Assembly: GCF_014334135.1 (NCBI RefSeq)
Contig: NZ_CP060497.1
Span: forward strand, 4,650,001-4,714,000
DNA length: 64,000 bases
Reading direction: 5' to 3'
From: Olivibacter sp. SDN3
GTDB lineage: Bacteria; Bacteroidota; Bacteroidia; Sphingobacteriales; Sphingobacteriaceae
Shown: positions 31,171 through 39,967 of the stretch, one piece after another
Layout of the letters: the number at the start of each line of letters is the position of its first letter
Position numbering within the stretch: position 1 is the stretch's first letter
Translations under genes and position numbers: made by a program
The notes under the pieces: model-generated
The model's database searches: none
Told to the model about the DNA's origin: nothing
Seen by the model: the letters and a program-made list of their open reading frames with translations, nothing else

Positions 31171-32001
31171 ATGTGCGAAGTATTGAACGTTAGCAGCAGT
31201 TGTTTTTACCGTTGGCTGGTTTGGCCCGAATCCCCCAGGGAACAACGCAGTAAAGCACTTGTGGATAAAATACAGCAGGTACACAGTGACAGTAAGTATA
31301 TCTATGGCAGCCCACGGATAACCGCAGAGCTGCACAAAAAAGGTGAAATGGTATCAAGAAGCTACGTAGCAAGATTGATGAAGAAACATGGGATACGAAG
31401 TAAGGTTAAGAAAAAATATAGGGTGACCACAGATTCGAGCCATAGTTATAGGATAGCTGAAAATCTCCTCCAAAGAGATTTTTCAGCGGATTCCCTATCG
31501 CAAAAATGGGTTAGCGACATTACTTACATCCATACCGGCAAAGGGTGGCTTTATCTAACAACGGTTATCGATCTGGCGGACAGAAAAGTCATTGGATGGT
31601 CTTTAAGCACCGATATGACGACTAAAAACACTTCTGTACAAGCCATCAAAATGGCTATTAGAAACCGAGGTATCAAAGATGGTCTTATCTTCCATTCGGA
31701 TAGAGGGATCCAATATGCCTGCGATGAATTCAGGAGGGTAATTGTAAAAAACAAGATACTTCAAAGCATGAGTAGGAAGGCCAATTGCTGGGACAATGCA
31801 GTAGCTGAGAGCTTTTTCAAGACACTAAAGGCTGAAATGATCTACCATAGAAAATTCATCGATCAGCAATCGGCTAAATTGGAGATCTTTGGATATATTG
31901 AAGGTTTTTATAATACCAAAAGAACACATTCTGCCCTGGGATATAAAACCCCTAAGCAGATCGAAGAGATGCTATTGGAAAAAGAGAAAATGGCAGCATA
32001 A
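31171..32001 (+). CDS. IS3-family OrfB (DDE integrase domain)
   Basis: The 276-residue frame shown starts at an internal ATG; the real product is probably the OrfAB fusion made by -1 frameshifting at 31084-31090. It has the HTH_21 segment and an rve-type DDE core: WVSDITYI (first D), FHSDRGIQY (second D) and NCWDNAVAESFFKTLK (E). All three acidic residues are present, so the transposase should be active. Confidence 0.9.
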   Translation: MCEVLNVSSSCFYRWLVWPESPREQRSKALVDKIQQVHSDSKYIYGSPRITAELHKKGEMVSRSYVARLMKKHGIRSKVKKKYRVTTDSSHSYRIAENLLQRDFSADSLSQKWVSDITYIHTGKGWLYLTTVIDLADRKVIGWSLSTDMTTKNTSVQAIKMAIRNRGIKDGLIFHSDRGIQYACDEFRRVIVKNKILQSMSRKANCWDNAVAESFFKTLKAEMIYHRKFIDQQSAKLEIFGYIEGFYNTKRTHSALGYKTPKQIEEMLLEKEKMAA

Positions 32002-32479
32002 AAAAGTCTCCTATTTTAAGTTGCAATTCCATAGCCCAGTTCGGCAAGCAAACGGACAACATCGGCAAAAAGGGAATGGATATGCCCTTTAAGTCTTTTG
32101 CCACGGAAGTGGTTGATCGTTCGGTAATCCGGTGCACTGTGGCCCGAAAGCCACATGAAATAGATATTCTCCTGTAAGGCCTTTTCTATCCTGCGGCACG
32201 AATAGATGTTGCCCAGATAGGCATAGAACAGCACTTTGATCATCATACGCGGATGTAAACTGCTCGTGCCGCCACCTTTGTACTGTCCTATGATGTGGTC
32301 GATGTTCAGTCTGTCAACCACTGCATTTACCAGACGTACCGGGTGGTTCTCTGGGATCTTTGCAAAAATATCTTCCGGAAACAGGCTCGGACTGTTGGAC
32401 GGTAATGCTTTGAATAGTATGTTTGCCATATTGTTTGGGTGCACCTAAAAATAACTGTTTTTTAGGACAAAAAATAAAA

Positions 32480-32508
32480 ATCCCCGACACTTTTTCAGTA
32501 TCGGGGAT
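32480..32508 (-). terminator. Terminator inside the IS1182 right end
   Basis: The stem atccccga/tcggggat (8 bp) is followed on the minus strand by a T-rich run. It stands between the outside rpe gene and the transposase start, so it blocks read-through transcription into the transposase. Confidence 0.75.
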
Positions 32509-32577
32509 CTTCTATTAATAGGGCTTTTTAGACAGCTCCTTTTGTTTGAATGATTTATTACTTGTACTTGTTTGTTG

Positions 32578-33249
32578 TTAAATTGTCATGGTGGAGGTAG
32601 AAATATTTTTTAGATCAAAAATGGTCTTCTCCTGATTTTCAGCTGAGAACACGGTATTACCCGTCACGAGCACATTTGCTCCAGCTTTTAATAACGGAAG
32701 TGCATTCAGTTGGTTAACGCCCCCGTCAATTTCAATCCAGAGCGCGTCTTTTCTCCCCTGCGCCAAAAGCTTCAACTCCTGGATCCTACGGTAGGTGCTC
32801 TCTATAAATTTCTGACCTCCAAAACCCGGATTAACAGACATGACGCATACTAAATCAATCTCTTCGATAATATCATGCAAGTGAGCTATCGGTGTGTGTG
32901 GATTTACTGCAACTCCGGCTGTGCAGCCCAGTTCTTTGATTTTCTGAATGGTGCGATGTAAATGTGTGCAAGCCTCATAATGCACTGTGATATTTGCAGC
33001 ACCATAATCCTTAAACGCTGTTAAATACCTGTCGGGATCAACGATCATTAAATGAACATCTAAAGGCTTATTTGTAAGCTTATTTACAGCGGCCAATACA
33101 GGAAAACCAAATGAAATATTAGGAACAAAAACTCCATCCATAATATCTACATGTATCCAATCGGCTTCACTCCTGTTGATCATCTCAATATCTCTTTGAA
33201 TATTTGCGAAATCAGCAGCTAGAATAGAAGGAGCAATTAAATGTTTCAT
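32578..33249 (-). CDS. rpe: Ribulose-phosphate 3-epimerase
   Basis: The 223-residue TIM-barrel protein has the Rpe signatures MKHLIAPSILAADFANI, HVDIMDGVFVPNISFG, LDVHLMIVDPDRYL, VMSVNPGFGGQKFI and IEIDGGVNQLNAL. The metal ligands (H, D, H, D) are all present. It interconverts ribulose-5-phosphate and xylulose-5-phosphate in the pentose phosphate pathway. It lies downstream of pnp with an 83-bp gap. Its natural terminator region was split by the IS1182-like element. Confidence 0.95.
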   Translation of the reverse strand: MKHLIAPSILAADFANIQRDIEMINRSEADWIHVDIMDGVFVPNISFGFPVLAAVNKLTNKPLDVHLMIVDPDRYLTAFKDYGAANITVHYEACTHLHRTIQKIKELGCTAGVAVNPHTPIAHLHDIIEEIDLVCVMSVNPGFGGQKFIESTYRRIQELKLLAQGRKDALWIEIDGGVNQLNALPLLKAGANVLVTGNTVFSAENQEKTIFDLKNISTSTMTI

Positions 33250-33332
33250 TATAAATAAAATTCGTTTAAGACCTAAAAGAGTATAGAACCATCACCGAAA
33301 AGCTTTCTGGTGATGGGTATACTGTAATATAA

Positions 33333-35468
33333 TTAAGCTTCTGCTTTTTTCTCAGGCCTCGGAATTAATGCTTTTCTAGATAGTTTTAGTTTACCTTGCC
33401 TATCGATGTCAAGCAATTTAACTTGAACCTTTTCTCCCACTTCAAAAATACCATCCATTGTTTCATAACGCTTCCAGTCTATCTCTGATATATGAAGCAA
33501 TCCGTCTTTACCAGGCAAAATTTCGACAAATGCTCCAAAGGGCATAATAGATTTTACTTTACCTTCATAAACCTCTCCAACTTCAGGTTTAGCTGCAATC
33601 GCCTTGATTCTACCTACTGCTGCATCAATAGACTCTTTATTTTCCGCAAAGACTTGGACGATTCCTCTCCCGTCAGTCTCTTCAATAGCAATAGTCGCAC
33701 CTGTTTCACGCTGCATTTCCTGGATAATTTTTCCACCAGGTCCTATGATTGCGCCGATAAACTCTTTGTCAATGCTGAAACTGACAATACGAGGAGCATG
33801 TGACTTATAATCCGTTCTTGGGCTGGCTATAGTTTTTAACATTTCATTAAGAATGTGCAAGCGTGCTTCTTTAGCCTGATACAATGCTTCTTTTAACACT
33901 TCCCATTTTAGCCCGTTTATTTTAAGATCCATTTGACAAGCTACAATTCCCTTTTCCGTGCCCGTTACTTTGAAATCCATATCTCCTAAATGATCTTCAT
34001 CTCCAAGGATATCACTTAACACGGCATATTTACCTGTTTTTTCATCAGTAATTAAACCCATGGCTATCCCAGACACTGGAGCTTGTATTTTCACACCAGC
34101 ATCCATCAATGCTAGCGTTCCAGCACAAACCGTTGCCATAGATGATGATCCGTTAGACTCCAGTATATCGGATACGATACGTATAGTATATGGATTTTCT
34201 TCTTTGGCAGGAAGAACCTTTTTCAAAGAACGCATAGCAAGATTGCCATGCCCTACTTCCCTTCTACCAGGGCCTCTATTTGGTCTAACTTCACCAGTTG
34301 AAAAACCAGGAAAGTTATAGTGTAAAATAAACCTGCTATAACCATTTATAAACGCCCCATCAATCATCTGCTCATCGTCTTTTGCTCCTAATGTTACAGA
34401 CGTCAGAGACTGGGTTTCACCTCGGGTAAAAATAGCCGATCCATGTGCAGCGGGTAAATAATCAATTTCACTCCAAATAGGTCTTACTGTACGTGCATCA
34501 CGCCCATCCAAACGCACTCCTTCGTTAAGGATAAGGTTCCTTACTGCATCATACTGAACATCATGAAAATATTTTTTTGCTAAAAAAACTGTTTCTTCAT
34601 CTACCTCTTCTCCTAGCGTTAGCGCAAAAGCTTCAGCTATATCGGCAAATTTAGCGGAGCGATCTTTCTTGGAAAGACCGGACTTAGCAACTTCATACAC
34701 ACTATCATAAGTTGCTGCATAAACACGGTCTTTTAATTCAGGATTACTAGGTTCATGATTATAGGTGCGTTTTTCCAGCTTGCCAGCCATTTCAGCAAGT
34801 TCAATCTGCGCCTGTACTTGTATTTTTATCGCATCATGTGCAAAAGCTATTGCTTCCACCATTTCTTCCTCAGCAATCTCCTTGCTCTCTCCTTCAACCA
34901 TCACGATATCACTTGCCGAGCCTGCTACGATAAATTCTAAACTAGCTTTTTCCAGCTCTGACAATCGTGGATTTACCACTAATTTCCCGTCAATTTTAGC
35001 CACACGAACCTCTGATATTGGTCCATTAAATGGAATGTCAGAAACAGCCAAGGCTGCAGATGCTGCTAATCCGGCAAGTGCATCCGGCATGATATCTTTA
35101 TCAGCAGATATCAATGTGATCATAACCTGAGTATCTGCATGATAGTCTTCAGGAAACATTGGACGAAGTGCACGGTCAACTAAACGAGAAATTAAAATTT
35201 CATAATCGGACAAACGTGCCTCTCGGCGTAGGAAGCCTCCTGGAATTCGTCCAGTAGCTGCATATTTTTCCTGGTAATCTACTGAAAGGGGTAAAAAGTC
35301 AGTTCCAGGTTTTGCCTCTTGTGCGGAAACTACCGTAGCAAGCAACATCGTGTTGCCCATTTTTACTACTACAGAACCGTCAGCTTGCTTTGCCAGCTTA
35401 CCGGTTTCGATCTCGATTTGACGCCCATCGCCAATATCGAATGTTTTTTTAATTACATTATAACTCAT
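33333..35468 (-). CDS. pnp: Polynucleotide phosphorylase
   Basis: The 711-residue enzyme contains two RNase PH domains (about 1-230 and 310-540) joined by the helical PNPase domain. A KH domain ([20 protein letters not shown]) and an S1 domain ([20 protein letters not shown]) close the protein. It degrades RNA 3' to 5' with phosphate and is part of the RNA turnover machinery. rpsO lies upstream on the same strand, the common rpsO-pnp arrangement, but a terminator separates them here. Confidence 0.96.
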   Translation of the reverse strand: MSYNVIKKTFDIGDGRQIEIETGKLAKQADGSVVVKMGNTMLLATVVSAQEAKPGTDFLPLSVDYQEKYAATGRIPGGFLRREARLSDYEILISRLVDRALRPMFPEDYHADTQVMITLISADKDIMPDALAGLAASAALAVSDIPFNGPISEVRVAKIDGKLVVNPRLSELEKASLEFIVAGSASDIVMVEGESKEIAEEEMVEAIAFAHDAIKIQVQAQIELAEMAGKLEKRTYNHEPSNPELKDRVYAATYDSVYEVAKSGLSKKDRSAKFADIAEAFALTLGEEVDEETVFLAKKYFHDVQYDAVRNLILNEGVRLDGRDARTVRPIWSEIDYLPAAHGSAIFTRGETQSLTSVTLGAKDDEQMIDGAFINGYSRFILHYNFPGFSTGEVRPNRGPGRREVGHGNLAMRSLKKVLPAKEENPYTIRIVSDILESNGSSSMATVCAGTLALMDAGVKIQAPVSGIAMGLITDEKTGKYAVLSDILGDEDHLGDMDFKVTGTEKGIVACQMDLKINGLKWEVLKEALYQAKEARLHILNEMLKTIASPRTDYKSHAPRIVSFSIDKEFIGAIIGPGGKIIQEMQRETGATIAIEETDGRGIVQVFAENKESIDAAVGRIKAIAAKPEVGEVYEGKVKSIMPFGAFVEILPGKDGLLHISEIDWKRYETMDGIFEVGEKVQVKLLDIDRQGKLKLSRKALIPRPEKKAEA

Positions 35469-35549
35469 GTCATTTTCTCTGATGCACTGGTCGTCTTTAA
35501 AAGCGCATCCATTTTTATTTTATAGACTCTTAATTTGCTACAAAGGTAA

Positions 35550-35590
35550 ACAAAAAAAGCCATCTCTTTTTAAGGATGGCTTCTTGTTTT
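35550..35590 (-). terminator. rpsO terminator
   Basis: On the minus strand the stem agccatc/gatggct (35558-35564 and 35575-35581) with a 10-nt loop is followed by a run of seven T. It lies 15 bp after the rpsO stop, so pnp probably has its own promoter or depends on read-through. Confidence 0.85.
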
Positions 35591-35604
35591 TTTTTCACTA
35601 AGAG

Positions 35605-35883
35605 TTATTTGATAATATCTCTCAGTTGCAAAGCTTTGATAATTGCACGATATCTCTCAATATCCTTTTTATATAGATACGCTAATAAAGCACGGCGTTT
35701 ACCAACAAGTTTTTGTAAAGCCAACTGGGTAGAGAAGTCTTTACGGTTTTTTTTCAAATGTTCAGTTAAGTGAGCAATACGTTTTGTAAATAAAGCCACT
35801 TGACCCTCTGTAGAACCGGTGTTTGTTGCGTTTCCAGCAAATTCAGCAAAAATATCTGCCTTGTACTCTTTACTTAAATACAT
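35605..35883 (-). CDS. rpsO: 30S ribosomal protein S15
   Basis: The start MYLSKEYKAD at 35883 gives 92 residues, the usual S15 length; an in-frame upstream start would add a non-conserved stretch. Family patterns include NTGSTEGQVALFTKRIAHLTEHLKKNRKDFSTQ and LVGKRRALLAYLYKKD. S15 binds 16S rRNA early in assembly of the small subunit. A terminator follows the gene. Confidence 0.95.
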   Translation of the reverse strand: MYLSKEYKADIFAEFAGNATNTGSTEGQVALFTKRIAHLTEHLKKNRKDFSTQLALQKLVGKRRALLAYLYKKDIERYRAIIKALQLRDIIK

Positions 35884-36035
35884 TACTTTGAATAATATTA
35901 AAGCGTTAAAAATTTTGTTAATTGCCTGCAAAGGTAAGGTTTTTGTATTTATTATCAAAACCTTCCAACAAGTCTTTAAAGCTTAAACTTGAGCACAACA
36001 AAACTATTCAATCAAATATATTACAGTGAATACAC

Positions 36036-36065
36036 TTTGATAGTTACAAACATTATGTAGCTTTG
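36036..36065 (+). promoter_or_regulatory. Promoter of the thioesterase gene
   Basis: TTTG (36036-36039) and tagctttg (36058-36065) are separated by 18 bp, a good match to the Bacteroidota promoter. The ATG at 36071 is only five bases beyond the -7 box, so the message should be leaderless. Confidence 0.75.
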
Positions 36066-36070
36066 TATTA

Positions 36071-36487
36071 ATGACAAATAATTATACCCGTTTTGAAAGT
36101 GAATTCAAGGTACGACCTGATGATATCGACATGTTCCAACATGTACATAACAGTAAATATTTCGATTATGTTCTAGCTGCAAGGTATGAGCAAATGGAGA
36201 CCTTTTACGGCATGACCATGGAAGAGTTTATACGGCAAGGCTTTGGATGGGTAGTAAGCACGGCTCACGTTAATTATAAACGTCCTTTAAAGCTTGGGCA
36301 AAATTTCATTGTTGAAACGGGAGTTGACGAAATGAGGGATAAGGGTTGCTTGGTTACTTTTGAAATACGCTTTAAGGACTCTGGCAAGATTTCTTGTGAT
36401 GGATGGTTTAACTATGTATTAATTGACTTGAAATCTGGGAAATCTGCCTTCGTTACTGATGAAATGATAGCGAAATATTCTATTTAA
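36071..36487 (+). CDS. Acyl-CoA thioesterase, 4HBT hotdog family
   Basis: The 138-residue single-domain hotdog protein has the pattern DDIDMFQHVHNSKYFDYVLAARYEQM followed by AHVNYKRPLKLGQNFIVETGV. The Asp/Asn catalytic region in the first helix is conserved. It is predicted to hydrolyse acyl-CoA or acyl-ACP thioesters; the substrate cannot be read from the sequence. It is monocistronic and diverges from the rpsO side. Confidence 0.85.
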   Translation: MTNNYTRFESEFKVRPDDIDMFQHVHNSKYFDYVLAARYEQMETFYGMTMEEFIRQGFGWVVSTAHVNYKRPLKLGQNFIVETGVDEMRDKGCLVTFEIRFKDSGKISCDGWFNYVLIDLKSGKSAFVTDEMIAKYSI

Positions 36488-36570
36488 TTTCGCCATCATG
36501 CTTTAAATTTAATAGGTATGAATTGCGTCTGACAATAGTTTTTCTACATGTTGATAAGTGAAATACGCGG

Positions 36571-37572
36571 TTAGGACTTTAATTCTTGCTCAATTAATTC
36601 AGTATAAAAATCGGTTTCGTTCATCCCGGCAGCCCGAACTTGTTGTGGAATAAAACTTTGCTCTGTTTGCCCAGGTATTGTATTTATTTCGATAAAATAG
36701 AATTTGTTGGAACCAGTCTCAAGAAAGAAATCAACCCTTACAAGACCTTTACAGTTTAAGCGTACGTACACTTCTTTTACCAAACGCTGTATTAACCTGT
36801 TATCTTCGACAGAGAGATCTGCAGGTGTAATTTCATTCGTTAATCCTGGCGTATACTTTGCCTCAAAATCAAAAAAACCACGTGAGGTGATAACTTCAGT
36901 AGCCGGTAACACTTTTAATTCATTTCCTGAACGATATACACCAATAGAAAACTCTCTTCCCGAAATAAACTCTTCAACAAGCACCTGCTTGCCTGTATTC
37001 GCTGTATTGAAAGCTCGTTCAATAGCTTCCGGTAATGCGACTTTTTCTGTCACCTTTGTCATCCCAATACTACTCCCACCGCCATTAGGTTTCACAAAAT
37101 AAGGTAATTTAAGCTTATCCTCAACAAGCGATATCGCAAGTTGTTTTTGATGTTCGGACAGGCAAATTGATTTGGCTAAGTTAAGATCATCAATTTCTTG
37201 GAGCAATGCTTTCGTGTATGCCTTATTCATTGTTATTGCAGAAGTCAGGGCGTCACATGAAGTATACCTTAAACCAATCATATCCAAATATCCCTGCAAC
37301 TTACCGTCTTCCCCAGGAGAACCATGCAACATTATGAACGCTAAATCAAACTTAATAATTCGATCATTTAGAGGCAATGTAAAATCTTTACGATTAACCT
37401 CATGTTTAATACCTACATCATCTACATAATACCAATTTTGAGATGTTAAAATAATTTTATAGACATCAAAGCGTTTAGTATTTAGCTTTTGAGCTACAAA
37501 TGCTGCACTTTTTAACGAAACTTCGGCTTCTCCTGTGAATCCACCAGTAATTAATGCTATTTTTGCGTTCAT
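36571..37572 (-). CDS. ddl: D-alanine--D-alanine ligase
   Basis: The 333-residue ATP-grasp enzyme has LITGGFTGEAEVSLKSA at the N-terminus, HGSPGEDGKLQGYLDMIGL, PYFVKPNGGGSSIGMTKV in the ATP loop, EEFISGREFSIGV and FIEINTIPGQTEQSFIPQQ near the end. It makes the D-Ala-D-Ala dipeptide for peptidoglycan in the cytoplasm. The divergent neighbours are a PASTA protein and MltG, also cell-wall genes. Confidence 0.94.
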   Translation of the reverse strand: MNAKIALITGGFTGEAEVSLKSAAFVAQKLNTKRFDVYKIILTSQNWYYVDDVGIKHEVNRKDFTLPLNDRIIKFDLAFIMLHGSPGEDGKLQGYLDMIGLRYTSCDALTSAITMNKAYTKALLQEIDDLNLAKSICLSEHQKQLAISLVEDKLKLPYFVKPNGGGSSIGMTKVTEKVALPEAIERAFNTANTGKQVLVEEFISGREFSIGVYRSGNELKVLPATEVITSRGFFDFEAKYTPGLTNEITPADLSVEDNRLIQRLVKEVYVRLNCKGLVRVDFFLETGSNKFYFIEINTIPGQTEQSFIPQQVRAAGMNETDFYTELIEQELKS

Positions 37573-37689
37573 AAAAGACGGAATATAGTGAACAAAGATA
37601 GTTGAATATCTATATCTTTATCAATTAAAAAATATAGAGTTGGCATACTTTTTTCAGATGAGTGTTAAGATATTTTTAAAAAGTAATAA

Positions 37690-38457
37690 TTGATGAGCAG
37701 ATTTTTTCAGTATTTAAGAACGCAAACATTTAGGAAAAACCTTATTATAGCTTTGATATCTGGTATAGTATTTCTTCTTCTCTTATTTTATAGCTTAAGA
37801 TTTTATACGCGCCACGGAGAATCTATTGAAGTGCCATCTTTAAGAGGTATTTCAATAGACGAAGCAGTTAACAGACTCGAAAGCAGAGGTTTTAGATACC
37901 AGGTAGACTCGGTGTATCAAGCAGATAAAAATCCGGGATTAGTTATAGAACAAGACCCTGATGCCGGTACCAATGTTAAAAGCAATCGAACATTATATCT
38001 AACGATTATTACGAAAAATGCTCCAGAGGTACAGTTGCCAGATCTGACAGAAATGGCACTACTGGAAGCTATGTCAACTTTAAGTAATTACGGACTTAAA
38101 CTCGGAGATACCATTTATATACCTGATATTGCGCGCGACAGGGTATTAGATGTAAAATATGGTGGGCAAAAAATTAACGCTGGGCAACCCATACCTAAAG
38201 GAAGTAAGATTGATCTCGTATTGGGGAACGGTATGGGTGAAAGCGAAGTTTATATACCTGATCTCGTTGGTTACACTTTAGATGAAGCAATCTTTTCTCT
38301 TAAAGGAGCTTCACTAACACTAGGTACCGTTAGGTACATGGGGCCGGTAACTGATAGTACGAGTGCAAAAGTCGTTAGCCAAACACCAGAAGCTGATCCT
38401 GATGGTGAAAAGAAAGTGAGTATTGGCACCTCAGTTAATTTGGCTCTTAGCAACTAA
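37690..38457 (+). CDS. Membrane protein with three PASTA domains
   Basis: The 255-residue protein has one N-terminal transmembrane helix (about 18-40, LIIALISGIVFLLLLFYSL) and three extracytoplasmic PASTA domains. They begin at ESIEVPSLRGISIDEAVNRL (about 50), VQLPDLTEMALLEAMSTL (about 115) and VYIPDLVGYTLDEAIFSL (about 190). PASTA domains bind peptidoglycan or muropeptides. No kinase or transpeptidase domain is attached, so it may be an anchor or sensor. It is the first gene of a run with mltG. Confidence 0.88.
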   Translation: MMSRFFQYLRTQTFRKNLIIALISGIVFLLLLFYSLRFYTRHGESIEVPSLRGISIDEAVNRLESRGFRYQVDSVYQADKNPGLVIEQDPDAGTNVKSNRTLYLTIITKNAPEVQLPDLTEMALLEAMSTLSNYGLKLGDTIYIPDIARDRVLDVKYGGQKINAGQPIPKGSKIDLVLGNGMGESEVYIPDLVGYTLDEAIFSLKGASLTLGTVRYMGPVTDSTSAKVVSQTPEADPDGEKKVSIGTSVNLALSN

Positions 38458-38495
38458 AAACCTTGAGGTAAACTAGACACATTATCGTTATACTA

Positions 38496-39548
38496 ATGGA
38501 AAGTATTCCTAAGAAAAAAAAATATAAAAGAAGAATAATCACTACAATATCAGTCGTTTTATTACTGACTGGTATCACATTGGCTTATACTTATTACAAG
38601 CGTTATTTCGCTCCCAACGTAACAGGAGTAGAAGATTATTTATATATTAAAACAGGGGCTTCATTTGAAGATATCATGTTAGATCTAGGAAAAAACAATC
38701 TATTGAAAGACACCGCTAGTTTTCGATGGGCTGCAGAAAAAATGGAATATCCGTCTCGGATAAAACCAGGAAAATACAGATTAACAGAGCAGATGAATAA
38801 CCGATCGCTTATCAATATACTTGGTGGAGGTTTCCAAGAACCGGTAAATCTAAGGTTTCAAAATATTAGACTAAAAGAACAATTTGCTGGCTTTATTGCT
38901 ACACAAATAGAACCCGATTCTACTCAGCTAATGGGGCTGTTAAACAGTGATACACTTGCTGCAAAGTATGGGTTTAATACCGAGAACTTTTTTACGATGT
39001 TTATTCCAAATACTTATGAATTATACTGGAATACTTCCGCTGACAACTTCTTTTCCCGTATGCACGATGAGTACGAAAAATTCTGGAACACAGAACGTAC
39101 TAAAAAAGCAGCGGCCATAAACCTAACGCCTATCCAGGTGAGTATCTTAGCGTCCGTTGTAAAAGGGGAAGCACTTCATAATGATGAGATGCCAAAAATT
39201 GCTGGCCTTTATATTAACAGACTTAGAAAAGGTATTTTACTACAGGCAGACCCAACTGTTATTTTTGCAACTAACGATTTTACTATTCGCAGGGTGCTCA
39301 ATAGACATTTGAGAACTGAATCACCATACAATACCTATATTCATAAAGGATTGCCTCCCGGACCGATTATGATGCCCAGTATTACAGCCATAGATGCTGT
39401 TCTTAACTATGAAAACCATAATTATATATATATGTGTGCAAAAGAAGATTTCTCTGGATACCATAACTTTTCCACCAATGTATCCGAGCACTTGGTAAAC
39501 GCAAGAAAATTTCAACAAGCGCTTAACGAAAGAAATATCAAAAAATAG
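38496..39548 (+). CDS. mltG: Endolytic transglycosylase MltG
   Basis: The 350-residue YceG-family protein has an N-terminal transmembrane helix (about 13-35), a LysM-like region, and the catalytic segment ILASVVKGEALHNDEMPKIA with the glutamate near 228. ILLQADPTVIFA and ESPYNTYIHKGLPPGPIMMPS follow. It cleaves glycan strands at the inner membrane and is thought to set glycan length. It follows the PASTA gene by 38 bp. Confidence 0.94.
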   Translation: MESIPKKKKYKRRIITTISVVLLLTGITLAYTYYKRYFAPNVTGVEDYLYIKTGASFEDIMLDLGKNNLLKDTASFRWAAEKMEYPSRIKPGKYRLTEQMNNRSLINILGGGFQEPVNLRFQNIRLKEQFAGFIATQIEPDSTQLMGLLNSDTLAAKYGFNTENFFTMFIPNTYELYWNTSADNFFSRMHDEYEKFWNTERTKKAAAINLTPIQVSILASVVKGEALHNDEMPKIAGLYINRLRKGILLQADPTVIFATNDFTIRRVLNRHLRTESPYNTYIHKGLPPGPIMMPSITAIDAVLNYENHNYIYMCAKEDFSGYHNFSTNVSEHLVNARKFQQALNERNIKK

Positions 39549-39550
39549 AT

Positions 39551-39967
39551 ATGTTCATATTTAAAACCCATATCAGAGTACGATACGCGGAAACGGATCA
39601 AATGGGATATGTCTATTACGGCAATTATGCGTCGTACTATGAAGTTGCTAGAGTGGAGATGTTACGCAGTTTAGGCACCTCCTATAAAGAAATGGAAGAT
39701 CGCAGAATAATGATGCCTGTCTTAGAACTCTCCAGTAAATACCTCAAACCTGCCAGATATGATGAATTGATCACCATCAAAGTTTCTATACCGGAAAAGC
39801 CGTCTTTACGCATTAAATTCAAATATGAGCTATTTAATGAAAGGCAGGAGTTGATTAATATAGGCGAGACTACCCTTGTCTTTATCGATATGAATAAGAG
39901 TAAACCCTGCTTGCCACCTATGGATTTTCAGGATAAGTTGGCAATATACTTTGGAGAAAACACATGA
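39551..39967 (+). CDS. Acyl-CoA thioester hydrolase, YbgC-like
   Basis: The 138-residue hotdog protein has the YbgC/4HBT signature VRYAETDQMGYVYYGNYASYYEVARVEMLR with the catalytic aspartate near residue 16. It starts two bases after mltG and overlaps the next gene by 4 bp, so it belongs to the same operon. It is predicted to act on short acyl-CoA thioesters. Confidence 0.88.
   Translation: MFIFKTHIRVRYAETDQMGYVYYGNYASYYEVARVEMLRSLGTSYKEMEDRRIMMPVLELSSKYLKPARYDELITIKVSIPEKPSLRIKFKYELFNERQELINIGETTLVFIDMNKSKPCLPPMDFQDKLAIYFGENT

Larger units (their letters stand above)
30782..32031 (+). mobile_element. IS3-family insertion sequence (1,250 bp)
   Basis: The terminal repeats start tggagttgctacctttaaag on the left and, read inwards from the right, tggaattgcaacttaaaata. 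The element is flanked by the 3-bp duplication tag (30779-30781 and 32032-32034). It contains overlapping-frame orfA and orfB. Both ends and both genes are complete, so the element may still be mobile. Confidence 0.9.
29545..32429 (-). pseudogene. IS1182-family transposase disrupted by an IS3 element
   Basis: The N-terminal part runs from the ATG at 32429 (MANILFKALPSN, then GTSSLHPRMMIKVLFYAYLGN and GHSAPDYRTINHFRGKRLKG) to about 32032. The C-terminal part lies at 29545-30781 (YIDGTKIESAAGRYTFVWKG, the cysteine cluster CEGCPLRGQC, and RPIEVEAVFGQMK with the likely catalytic glutamate). Removing the IS3 element and one copy of its 3-bp duplication restores one continuous frame of 544 codons. 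This shows that the transposase was intact before insertion. It should now be non-functional. Confidence 0.85.
29478..32538 (-). mobile_element. IS1182-like insertion sequence, interrupted
   Basis: The ends are related inverted repeats: aaggcgtctaaaaagggc on the left and, read inwards from the right, gagctgtctaaaaagccc. The element carries one long minus-strand transposase frame that is broken by the IS3-family element at 30782-32031. A terminator-like hairpin lies just inside the right end. The element stands between rpe and serC. Confidence 0.8.
29461..32555. repeat. 17-bp inverted repeats flanking the IS1182-like element
   Basis: The host sequence aatcattcaaacaaaag (29461-29477) reappears as its exact complement at 32539-32555, immediately outside the element on both sides. 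Joined without the element, these arms form a hairpin, probably the rpe terminator, so the transposon appears to have entered its loop. Confidence 0.75.
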
